A stretch of 64,000 nucleotides of DNA, taken from Symmetrospora coprosmae. Taxonomy: Eukaryota; Basidiomycota; Cystobasidiomycetes; Symmetrosporaceae. The position numbers and the translations under genes were made by a program. The stretch is taken from assembly GCA_008802785.1 (NCBI GenBank), contig VUYT01000016.1, positions 248,001 through 312,000 on the forward strand, written 5' to 3'. Within the stretch, counting starts at the first letter, position 1. The number at the start of each line of letters is the position of its first letter. The notes under the pieces are model-generated. The model was not told where the DNA came from and made no database searches. It saw nothing but the letters and a program-made list of their open reading frames with translations. Shown here in pieces: positions 51,758 to 61,523 of this stretch.

Positions 51758-52880
51758 ATGAACACGGAACTATGCCCACGTAAGCATGCGAGGACACTAG
51801 CTGGGGACAGGCTGCACCTGCTCGCCCGCACTGCACTGTGCAGGCAACTGACCGGGACTTGGACGAACGCAACCATCGCCTATCCTCGCTGCGACGTGCC
51901 TGCGCATACGGCCCTCCCGTCCACCTCGCTCCCGAACAGCCTATGCGCCCTTCTTTGGGTTCGCAGGTGTGGCCGCTTCGGTGAGCGGCCCCCGCTGCTG
52001 CTGCTCAGCACATTGACGGACTGACTGACGTGCGCGCTCCTTTCGCCCCCGTTTGCTAGATGGTCTTCAGCAGTGCGTTCACAATGGCAGAAGGAACCAC
52101 ACAGCCACAAGCTGCAGACTGACTCTCAAGGCACATGCGCCGCGCACCCATTCAAGCCATGGGAGCAGCGTACGGCACCGCTAAGGCGGGCATCGGAATC
52201 TCCGGGATGGGAACGATGCGGCCAGAGCTCATCATGAAGGTGGGCTGCGCTGCATCGACTGTAGGCTCGCAGTGCGCATCGTGTGCTTGCACTGACTCTC
52301 TCGCTCCTCACTCAATACAGTCCCTGATCCCTGTAGTGTGAGCTGCTGTCGTAGGCAATGCTGCCAGCTGCTCGTGCGCCACGACCACTGACATGGTCCA
52401 TGCTCCTCCAATAGCATGGCGGGTATCATCGCCGTCTACGGACTCGTCGTCAGCGTACTCATCGTCGGCAACAGTGGGTCCCGCGGTGTTCCTGTGCTTT
52501 GGTGAACTCCGCACTGATGGCGCCGGTGCTTGACTTTCATTCAGTGGCTCCGGAATCCAACTATTCGCTCTACGCGTACGTCGCTTGCCGCTGCCTAGGC
52601 CCACTGGTCACCAGCGCCCAGGATTACTCACAGCTCCGTCTCCTTCGCGCCCTCCAGCGGCTTCATCCACCTTGCAGCAGGTCTCTGCTGCGGGCTTACA
52701 GGCCTGGCGGCAGGGTACGCCATCGGGCTGATTGGGGACGCGTGTGCGCGGGCGTACATGCAGCAATCACGCGTCTTTGTCGCCATGGTCCTCATGCTCA
52801 TCTTTGGCGAGGTCATCGGTCTCTACGGACTCATTGTCGCCCTCATCCTGAATACGAAAGCCCAAGACATCAAGTGCTAG
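51758..52880 (+). CDS. VMA11: V-type ATPase proteolipid subunit (c', Vma11-like)
   Basis: Eight exons are 51758-51779, 51940-51980, 52060-52072, 52157-52239, 52321-52337, 52415-52473, 52545-52575 and 52658-52880, giving 162 aa, the usual proteolipid length. Four transmembrane helices form a duplicated hairpin: [55 protein letters not shown]; and [20 protein letters not shown], with the proton-carrying Glu near residue 140. The protein sits in the rotating V0 ring of the vacuolar membrane. [14 protein letters not shown], the SNYSLYAGFIHL join and RAYMQQ favour c' over c, but the N-terminus MNTELCPPYAPFF is c-like. Coding exons of 13 and 17 nt are exceptionally small. The acceptor at 52657 removes an eight-residue insert that a nearer CAG would create. 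Confidence 0.88.
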
Positions 52881-53075
52881 GGTGCTGTGAGACTAGACCT
52901 CATCTATCGCGGTCTACTCGTTCCGTGGTAGCTGTCCGTGTGTGTGTATAATAGGCATGGCCAGCAGTCGCTCTCCCTCTGCAATGCCTCTTTGGCCCTG
53001 ATATTTGCTGGTCCCTGTCACTCCTGATTCTTTGCTCCCTTCCGACGACTGCCACCGACAATCAGCAACGGATGG

Positions 53076-55393
53076 ATGGACTCGGACGTGCTGCACGGTC
53101 ACAACGGGCAGCTAGAGGACGATATTGCACACTCTGATGCCTCTGCCTCTGCCTCCGGCTCTGCTGCTGGACCCACGCCGACATCGCTCGAGTATGGTCG
53201 TGGGCAGCTTGACGCGCCCCGCTCTCCAAGCGAGACTGTCATCTCGCCCGTAGACAGCAGGCAGAATGGCACCAGCAGCAGCAGCAACGGCGATGCGCCA
53301 AGTGCGCCCACTGCCGCCGAAGAAGAGCTGGGCCTGCTAGGCGTCGTGGATGGTGCGGCAGAAGATGGAAGGCGCAACGCGAGTCCCGGCTCCGGCAGTG
53401 AGGGAATCGTCGAAGGTCTGACGGCAGGATCCGAGCGAATGGTGGGCGCATAGCCAGGGCTCTGTGTCTGTTCCCTCAGTGCGCTGACTGGACTACTGCG
53501 CTGCTGGTACAGGTCCGCCGCGCGAGCTCCGCGGCCTCGTCTTCTGGCGCTCCCGCTGTACCGACCCCATCCTCAAATCCTCTGAGAGCCAGCACATCCA
53601 GAAAGCGCAAGCTAGGCGGGAGCGGCTCTGGCCAGCTCTCTGGCTCGCAGTCGAGAGCCTCCACGCCTGCGCCTCCGGACGACTCGACGCTTCTGGCCGC
53701 CACGCCTGTCCTTGTCAACACGTCCGTGCCCAGCTTCTTCACCACGCGCAACCACCCCATGAACAAGGCCACATTCCGCTACTCGCCCTGCGGACCATCG
53801 CCAAATAGCCGCGAAGGGTGTCCGCTCTACAGGAATATACCCTCACCCCCTGCCAATACCGTCCATTTCAGCTGGGAAGACAGGTCCACGTACGTGTCCA
53901 TCTCGGCAGACGCGTCGGCCATCACGACGGAGAAAGGCTTCAGAGGTGCACGAGCAAGTGTGCCGCTGCGCGAAGGCGCCTGGTATTTTGAGGTCGTGGT
54001 AGAGCCGCCAGGGGGCGGTAACGCACAGACAGCTGGAACAGCTGGAAAAGGAGACGGGCAAGGCCCGCATGTCCGCATAGGCTTGGGTCGTCGCGAAGCG
54101 GGTCTCAATGCTCCCGTCGGCTTCGACGGCTACAGCTATAGCATCCGCGACAAGACGGGTGACAAGGTTCATCTCTCAGTGCCAAAACCATACGGGAGAG
54201 CTTTCGGTATCGGCGATGTCATCGGCGTGTACATCTCGCTACCGCCCCGGGAGGGCCCTACGCGGAGCATCACTGCGAGCGACGAGGCCTACCAGCTTGA
54301 CCCAGACAATCCGGCACGCATCGTGCGCAAGCGCGTTCCAATTCGCTTCAAGGGCCAGCTATACTTCGAGTCGATGGAATTTGTACCGAGCAAGGAGATG
54401 GAGGACCTCGCGTACGCAACGAAGGATCCGATGGCGTTCGCAAAGAGCCAGGCTGAGGCTCTAGCCAAGCAGCAGCAGAAGGCAGCTCCCCCTCCGCCAG
54501 GGCGGAAAAAGGCACCTCCGCCGCCCACCCCGCCTCCGCCACGTCCGCTGCCGACACTAGCCGGCTCAAAGATCGCCTTTTTCGTGAATGGCGAGTGTCA
54601 GGGTCTTGCCTTCGAAGATCTTTTGGACTGGCTGCCGCTCCGCCCGCACGCCAAGAAGGGAGTTCCTCCCAGCAACGCTCGCGTCTCGATGAATGCGGCG
54701 ATTGCTCTAGCAAGAGAGCATCTGCATGATGACGGGAGCCTGGGCTACTATCCAATGGTATCTGTTTTTGGTGGTGGAGTCGCACGCCTGCACGCAGGGC
54801 CAGACTTTCGCTTTCCGCCTCCGGAGGACATCGAAGCGCAGCTGTCGGGGTCGGCCACGTCGACTGCCTCCGCAGCAGAGAAAGCATGGATGGACAGGTC
54901 AGACTGTACATCTCGGAAATGGCGGCCGCTCTCCGAGCGTCACGCCGAATACTTTGCCGAGCAGCGCGCCTGGGACGATATCGATGATCAACAAGCGCTG
55001 GAGGCCGCGAGGGCTAAAGCAGACAACGAGGTCAAGCCCAAGCCCGAGCCCGTGCCAAGCGATCTCGACACTCTCGCGCAATACGCATCTTCCCTTCCGC
55101 CTGTCGTGCCGACGCTCGGCAGCCCTCCTCCTGGGCCCGCCGGACTGGGAGGCTCGGGATCACTCGCGCCCACATCGGCAGGCGGGACGAAGCATCTGCA
55201 TTCCGCAAAGAAGAAGACTGCTTTATCGAATGAGTTGGAGCTGGTCAGCCAGCGCCAGGCTAGCGATGAAGGCGAAAACGACGAGGAGGATGGGAGCGGC
55301 GAAGAGGTCGACCCGTCCGAATGGCAGGACTATGATCATGCGATTAGGGGCGGAGACGGAGACCCGGAGGTCAAGATGGAGCTTGACAGTTGA
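53076..55393 (+). CDS. BRE2: SPRY-domain COMPASS subunit (Bre2/Ash2-like)
   Basis: Exons are 53076-53441 and 53513-55393, giving 748 aa. The SPRY core runs from RYSPCGPSPNSREGCPLYRN through HFSWEDRSTYVSISADASAI, REGAWYFEVVVEPPGG, HVRIGLGRREAGLNAPVGFD-GYSYSIRDKTGDKVH, DVIGVYISLP, an insertion with a polyproline and polylysine patch (about 54480-54550), then KIAFFVNGECQG and GYYPMVSVFGGG. This is the Bre2/Ash2L pattern, the subunit that with Sdc1/Dpy30 activates the H3K4 methyltransferase Set1. After the SPRY domain is RKWRPLSERHAEYFAEQ and an acidic tail. The first 200 residues are Ser/Ala-rich and disordered; no PHD or winged-helix segment is visible. A second ATG four bases upstream (53072) is out of frame. 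Confidence 0.85.
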
Positions 55394-55571
55394 CAGGGAG
55401 GAGTGGATTAGCCCGTGATGTTGTTGTATATTGGTGAAATGCTTGCAACGACCGGGACAGCGGGCACGATTGTGGAGCAATCGGCGCCTTGTTACCGGAA
55501 AACCCATTACAGGTCCGCCTCTCTACATATGGCAGCGTCATCGGACATCGCACTCGTGTATAAAACATGCT

Positions 55572-56903
55572 CTAGTGTTTCGTCTTCTTCTCCTCCTTGT
55601 GCTCGTCATTTTCCTCCTTCTTTGCGCTCTTCTTACCCAGCCCGCCTAGCAGCAGACCTCCGCCAAGAATCCCAGCCAGTACGTAGGCGCCGTTCCGCTC
55701 GTCCTGATTGAAAGGGCGATCCTGGAACTCGAACTTCGGTGGCGGCGCGATGGGCGCGCTCAGCTTGGGTAGCTTCATGTCCAGCATCTGCTCCAGGGTA
55801 GACGCAGCCTCGGCGGCCTTATCCTCGGTGACGGAAGCGGCTTTGCGAGCCTTGGAGCGCAGCCGGATGCCCAGGCCGGCGGCGAGGTCCTCTAGGAAGG
55901 TCGTGTCTGGAATTGGCTGGAATTCCGGGCGCGGTTCGGTCGTGCGGGACTCCGGATCGTCCGTGGGCTTTTATGGGGGCGAGCGCTCGTCAGCACGTGT
56001 ATCAGGCATGGCAGATTGTAAAGACTATACAACTCGCCTTGTTTGGTTGTCCGTGGTGCATGACGGCGTTGTCAGAGGCGCTAGAGACGGCCAACCATGA
56101 AGAGTGCATAGTGAAAGGCTCTCTCTCTGGGTCTATAGCGGAACGGCCGGAATATCAGCATGAAGACCCTGCGCGTTAAGTCAGTGACCACGTATTCGGC
56201 CGCACGCACTGTAGTCATCCGGCATCCTGTAATCGTCTGGCAGCCTCGGGATGAGCGCTGCCGCCTGGCTAGCCTCACTGCCAGTCTCGGGCAAGAAGAC
56301 CGTGGTAGGCATGTCGATGGTACCGCCAGGTGCCTGCTCTGCGGCCTGCTCGACGCGGTCGACCTCGCTCTGGTCGACGACAATACCGGGACTGGCCGTG
56401 ACCTGTCCTGTGGCCTCCGGAGACTCGCCGGCGGTAGGCAGGGGAGCATCCGGTGTGACCGGTGACGGCTTGAAGACAGGGACCTCGCCCGTCACGAGAG
56501 GCTTGCCGTCCCCATCCGGGTCTGTGGGATCTATCGGGTCCCCAGAGGTTGCCGTCTCGACTACGGCTATGGCCTCCCGCTTTGAGGCAGCACCGGCCTT
56601 GCTCGATGTCGAAAAGCTCGACGCCGAGGATGCAGACGCGGATGCAGACGAGATGGCGGACCCAACTGTGCCTCTGCTGACGCTCTCGAGGAGGCGGTCG
56701 ACGAGCGCCGTCTTCTTTCCGCGCGTGCTGAGCCCGCGCTCGGCAAGCTCTCGCTGCAGATCTTTGACGGTCTTCTTGTCGAACTGCGAGCGGGACAGCA
56801 GCACCGCAGAGACGAGGCTGCGGCTGGACGATGGCATGGCAGCGTGCTGCTGCGTCGCAAACGTGGCGCGCATGTTGCCGAGGGAGCGCCGAGCAGACAG
56901 CAT
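55572..56903 (-). CDS. Mitochondrial SAP-domain protein with C-terminal membrane segment (Aim34-like)
   Basis: Two coding blocks are clear. The first runs from 56903 to about 56195 and has a mitochondrial-type N-terminus (MLSARRSLGNMRATFATQQH) and a SAP helix pair, DKKTVKDLQRELAERGLSTR and GKKTALVDRLLE. The second runs from about 55967 to 55572 and has PRPEFQPIPDTTFLEDLAAG, KFEFQDRPFNQDERNGAYVL, one membrane segment (YVLAGILGGGLLLGGLG) and a Lys/Glu-rich end. The arrangement resembles fungal Aim34-type proteins. The join is unresolved: the best donor (near 56195, phase 1) does not keep frame with the best acceptor (55968, phase 0). A later acceptor at about 55893 or a small middle exon is needed. 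The 3' end converges on BRE2 with 178 bp between stops. Confidence 0.6.
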
Positions 56904-57159
56904 GACGGCGGTGCGGGAGAGGTTCTGGCGAGGATGGGGTTCCGAGATCTGATAAGCGTTGAGACGCAATGCAGCTATTTGATATGGTGCTGCTGCTACC
57001 GGTGGTGATGCTATTATGCTGTTGCCTGCTGTCGTTAGAAGCAAGCCCAGCCGTGCGAGTCGTGGGCGTCAAGCGAGCGTTGTCCGCAAACACAGGGGCA
57101 GCACTGCTTGATGGCCTCAGGTTGCAGTATTCCGCTATCTACACAAGACTAGAACTTGG

Positions 57160-58605
57160 CTACATGAATCGCTTCAACCCTTCCATGACGTCCGTCTTCA
57201 TCTGCGAAAGCGACGTGCGGCAGGAGCCAGGAAGATCAGCGTGGAAGAGAGGCCAGCAGAGCCCCGTATCTACACCCACCTTGCTAGAGATCTCTTTGCC
57301 GTTGTCTGCAAAATACGCCAGCATGAGCTCCTTTGCAAGGAACTCGTTGTCTAGCGTCCCGAGCAGCTTGTCCTGGCAGATGCGGAGAAGCCGCACTCTC
57401 ATCAGCCACACCAGCAAGATAGCTTGAGCGTGCGTGAGCCTGTACACACCTCGTACTCTAGCAGCAGCGCACCATCGCTGCCTCTCCGAATGAGCAGCAA
57501 GGACTTGCCTCGCGGAACCTTCCCGGTCGGGAAAAAACCTCGGAATGTGTCGATGCTGAGGCCCGCCGCCTGATCAGTGGAAATCAGTCAGTGCTCAGCA
57601 TTCCAGCAATGGTGATCAGTCGCTGAGTCGCTCGCTGCACTGCAGCTCACATCAGCTTCGGCATCGGTGACCGTCTTGGCCGCTGTGGCAGCCTTCAGCC
57701 GCGCCAGCATGGCTCTGACAAAGCCGTCTCGCAGGTGCGAGTGGTCTGTATTTTTGACGGGTACTAGAGTCCCGAGACAAAACGCGTCAGGTTTGTGAGT
57801 TCTAAGACTGATTGCAAAGCGACTTGCCTATCCGGATAGCAAAATCGTATGGCGCGTCCAGGAGGGATGCGACCGCTGCTTCACCCTGACCCTCTGCAAT
57901 CTGCGAGCATCGTCGATACATGACTCAGTCACTGCTGACTCCTGTGCGGGCCTTATATGGCTATCTGCGCACCGGCTGAGAGCCCTTCAAGCGTTGCAGC
58001 GCTTCCGGAGCGAAGTAGGTTCCGACCGAGTACACTTGCACCCGGAGAAAGGAGCTGTGGTGATGCGGGAAAGTTAGCTTGGGCAAGACAAGCCTTGCTG
58101 ATGTGCTTACGCACACTGTGCGGACGCCGAGACCGACTAGCTCGAGCGGTGTCGAGATATGTGAGAGACTGCGTGGCGAGAGTGTCGATGGAAAGGCCAT
58201 CTTCGTGTCTGGATCAACTGCATACAGCGGGGAGGGAGAAGCGTGGATGAACATGCTGGATCCCTTGGCCTCCTGGGAGTGTGGCAGCTCACGGTGGACA
58301 GGCGACTGGTCCAGATCCATGTGCTTTGTCGGTTCGTCCGCCTGCGCAACATTGATCCATCGCGCGTCGTCCTTCGACCTGAGCCAGTATGCGGTCAGGA
58401 GCAGCGCAATGGCGCTTCCTGCCAGCGGTGCGCGCAAGGAGCTGCTGCGGGAAGAGCCCGCAAAGCGCGTAGAAGTCGATGCTGCTCTCCGGAAGCTCGC
58501 TGCGGTTACTGGAGGCAGTCGACCGTGCCTAGGGGCAGCAGGACGGTGCACGGCAGGCGAGCGTGCGCAGCTGCGCAGAGCAGACGAAGCCGTGGTCGCC
58601 GACAT
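57160..58605 (-). CDS. AIM18: Aim18/Aim46-like chalcone-isomerase-fold mitochondrial protein
   Basis: Seven exons are 58605-58115, 58054-57973, 57900-57828, 57763-57651, 57569-57450, 57372-57280 and 57201-57160, giving 337 aa. The N-terminus is a Ser/Arg-rich mitochondrial presequence with a hydrophobic segment (GSAIALLLTAYWL, about 62-74). The CHI-like domain follows: LVGLGVRTVSFLRVQVYSVG, LDAPYDFAIRIVPVKNTDHS, HLRDGFVRAMLARL, IDTFRGFFPTGKVPRGKSLL, LDNEFLAKELMLAYF. Yeast Aim18 and Aim46 are inner-membrane-space heme-binding proteins of this fold; plant-type isomerase activity is not expected. Intron 57764-57827 uses a GC donor, needed to join AIRI to VPVKNTD. I see no CTP synthase or other neighbour that explains function. 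Confidence 0.85.
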
Positions 58606-59087
58606 TGCCTATGATATAATATGTATGGCCCCTTCAACTGATGTGGTGGGATGCGTCTCGTCGTGTGAGCCAGAGCTGCGAGCACCCCGTCGGCTCGTAC
58701 GGTACCGTTCGTGACCGTCGGTGGTGGCCAGCAAGTTGCAGGACGCCATCAGGATGTCTCACTCTGCGCGGGCATAGGCTACACAGGTGGATGCGGTTAT
58801 ACGACCAGTGATGCTCCTGGATTCACGCTCTGCAGGTTGCTGTCCATGTCCATGCCCTGCCGGGCCCACTCTGTCTATTTCGGCACCGCCCCGTATTCTT
58901 AGCCCTGGCTGCTGACGTCCTTTCAATATATCAGGCTGCATCGTACACAGCCCCTCCTCTGGCTCACACTGACTTGCGCCTACTGACTACAGTACTCTCC
59001 TTCGCGGCTACCCTATCCAAGCTGCTTGAAGCGCCGTACTGGTCTATTGCCGCGAACCGTCAAGCTCACATCGACTTCAAGAGCGCC
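58606..59087. promoter_or_regulatory. Divergent promoter between AIM18 and IQ-motif genes
   Basis: A 482-bp segment between two start codons. Open frames here lack an ATG or any similarity. No element recognised. Confidence 0.4.
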
Positions 59088-61163
59088 ATGGGCACGCCGT
59101 TTCGTGACCAAAGCACCGAGTTGCAACAAGATGGACGTGATAGCGCCACACAACGCGAATCGGAGCTGTCGTGTGCAGCGTCCGTCCTGCAAAGTCGATA
59201 CAGAGGGTACCGCAGCAAGCGAGAAGCTGCGGGCCTGAACCTCGAGACGTCGAATGCTGCCTCATCCGATACCGCAAAAGCGACTGGCGCGCCACCTGCT
59301 GCAGGACAGGACAACAACAGCCCCATATCGCCGCGAATCCGATGGAACGAGGCCTTCCATTCAGGGGGACTGCAGTCAGCTTCAAAGAGTCAGGTACAAG
59401 GACAGAACGATCCCGCATCGCGCTGGAAGCGAGGCGGATTCTATGCGGAGCGCATTACCGGCACGGATGGACGTCAGGAGCTCGGGGAGGAGAAGGATGG
59501 GACCGCAGGTACGAGCAGTGAGAAAGTCAAAGCCATGGCACCAAACAAGCAGATGTGAGTCGGTGTGTGCCGAATTCGAGACCACAAAGGCAGTTCGACC
59601 TGCTTGACAGCGAGTGCGGGGATGTCTGGCTGAGCCTCTCTCCCCTCCACAGGGAAGCGCAATATTGGCTCGAGCTGGTAGACTCCAAGCATCGGTACGG
59701 AACTAACCTCAAGCCGTATCAGTGGGTCGTGTCTTGGTCGATGCCCGCTGCTTTGGCTGATGGGGCGCTGAGCTCTGAGGCAAATTCGCTGACGCGCAGT
59801 TACCCATTTTCTCTGCAGTGACGCCTGGAACAAGTCAAAGACCTCGCAAAACTTCTTCTACTGGCTCGATCATGGCGAGGGCAAGGAGCTCGATCTGGAC
59901 GCTTGCTCGCGGCAGCAGCTCGACAACGAGCGAGTCACGTATCTCAATGCCGAGCAACGTAAAAACTATCTCGTTGATATCGGGGCCAAGGACGGCATGC
60001 TCTATTGGCACAGGAACGAGCGAAAAGTGGACACTGCCAAAGGCAAATGGGAGGATTTGGGATCTGGCCGAGGCGTGGGTTACAAGGGGGAGAAGGACAA
60101 TCTGCCACCGCCCCCGGATGATGCGGAGACATCCTCATCTTCTACTTCGTCTTCCAATTCGTCACTATACTCGTCGAGCGATTCGGAGGCCGAGCATGAT
60201 ATGGCAGCAGCATCTCCACACCGCGGTGGGAAGAAGCATCATTATCGAACTAAGCCGCCGAAAGAGGAGCAATCCACCCGCAAATACCTCACTTCCCGCA
60301 AGGCTCTGATGGACTTGCTGCTCAGGAAGACCATCAATTCCAATACCTGGATCTTCGTGATGACTTCCAAGAAGGAGCTGTATGTCGGTATCAAGAGTAC
60401 CGGAGGCTTTCAACATTCTTCGTTCATGTACGGGGCAACTGTGCTAGCGGCTGGACTTCTAAAGGTGCAGAACGGGCAGCTTACGAGCCTATCTCCGCTA
60501 TCCGGGCACTACCGAGCTGGTGGGTGAGAGAACCGGTCCCCTGTGTATAGATGCAGCGCTCATAGACGAGCGTACCTCGTACCTGAATCTGCAGGTACGA
60601 CACATTTCAAGGCGCTCCTTGAAGCGCTAGAGAAGAGAGGCGTGGACCTGTCGAGAGTCTCGATATCGAAATCGCTGCTAGTCATAGGCGGTCTGGAAAA
60701 GTACGGCCGCTTCAGCAGGAGGAAAACGAAAGCCAAGGAGAGGGTGCGAGCGAAGTTGCATCTTGGACCAAGCAAGGATGAAGCCAAGCAGGAGAAGGAG
60801 GCGGAACGGGACGCGAAGATCGAAGAGCAGGCTCGCAAAGACGGTCCTGCCAAGCACTCCCGTCCACACAGTCAAGATGATGCATCGGGAAGCGATACTC
60901 GCTCACGAGGCGGCAATGCTATTGAGGCCAACATGCATGACGGCAAGAGCAAAGCAGAGCTGACGGACGAAGAGCGGGCGGAGAGGGCAATTGCACTTAT
61001 CCGGAGTGCCTTTTCGAAAGGCGTCAAGGGAGAGAGAAAGAAGGTCGAGGAGGATGCCAAGGCGACTGACGCGAAAGATACGAGGGCGGCTCAGCAGCCT
61101 GTCCCGGCTGTCCATGAGCAAGCTGGAGGAGAGCATAAAGAGAGAGATCACCATGCAGCGTGA
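59088..61163 (+). CDS. IQ calmodulin-binding-motif protein
   Basis: Exons are 59088-59554, 59653-59721, 59819-60519 and 60595-61163, giving 601 aa. One IQ-type helix, AASVLQSRYRGYRSKREAAG, lies at about residues 28-47. A conserved block then spans the two middle introns: QYWLELVDSKHRYGTNLKPY, HDAWNKSKTSQNFFYWLDHG, LDLDACSRQQLDNERVTYLN, and YLVDIGAKDGMLYWHRN. This is the pattern of a fungal family usually labelled only as IQ calmodulin-binding motif protein. A later block (KYLTSRKALMDLLLRKTINS, WIFVMTSKKELYVGIKSTG, FQHSSFMYGATVLAAGLLKV) and the basic, charged coiled-coil C-terminus follow. Calcium-dependent calmodulin binding is inferred. Start at 59088 is the first ATG before the IQ helix. 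Confidence 0.82.
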
Positions 61164-61523
61164 GCCAGGCACCGCGCCCAGTAGCCAAGCTCGGTGGCTC
61201 AGTCCTGTGCTTGCCGAGCTGTATGTTCATGTTGTTGTCAAAGTCACTGGCAGATCTAGAGCGGCACCGTAGCCATTGTATCAATTGGCCTTGGGTCAGC
61301 GAGCGGAGCAGCTCCGGCAGGGCTGCATTTGCCATGCACGTCCTCCTCTGCTCCATTCAGTGTGCCTGGTACGGGCTTCGAAGTCCTTGTACGACAGGAC
61401 CCGTAACACTCGGCTTACGCAGGTAGGGGAACGCTACTGTAGGTCTGGACGAAAGGTGCGCTCAAAGCTCACACGCGCCTCCGAACAGTCTCGCTGTACG
61501 CACGCAACTGGCGCCTTCGCAGG
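61164..61523. other. Intergenic: IQ-motif gene 3' region and SHE4 promoter
   Basis: A 360-bp stretch between two plus-strand genes with no supported gene or element. Confidence 0.4.

Noticed and set aside
52576-52633. Nearer CAG acceptor in the V-ATPase gene
   Set aside because: It would insert eight extra residues between YSLYA and GFIHL, which proteolipids do not have; the acceptor at 52657 fits exactly.
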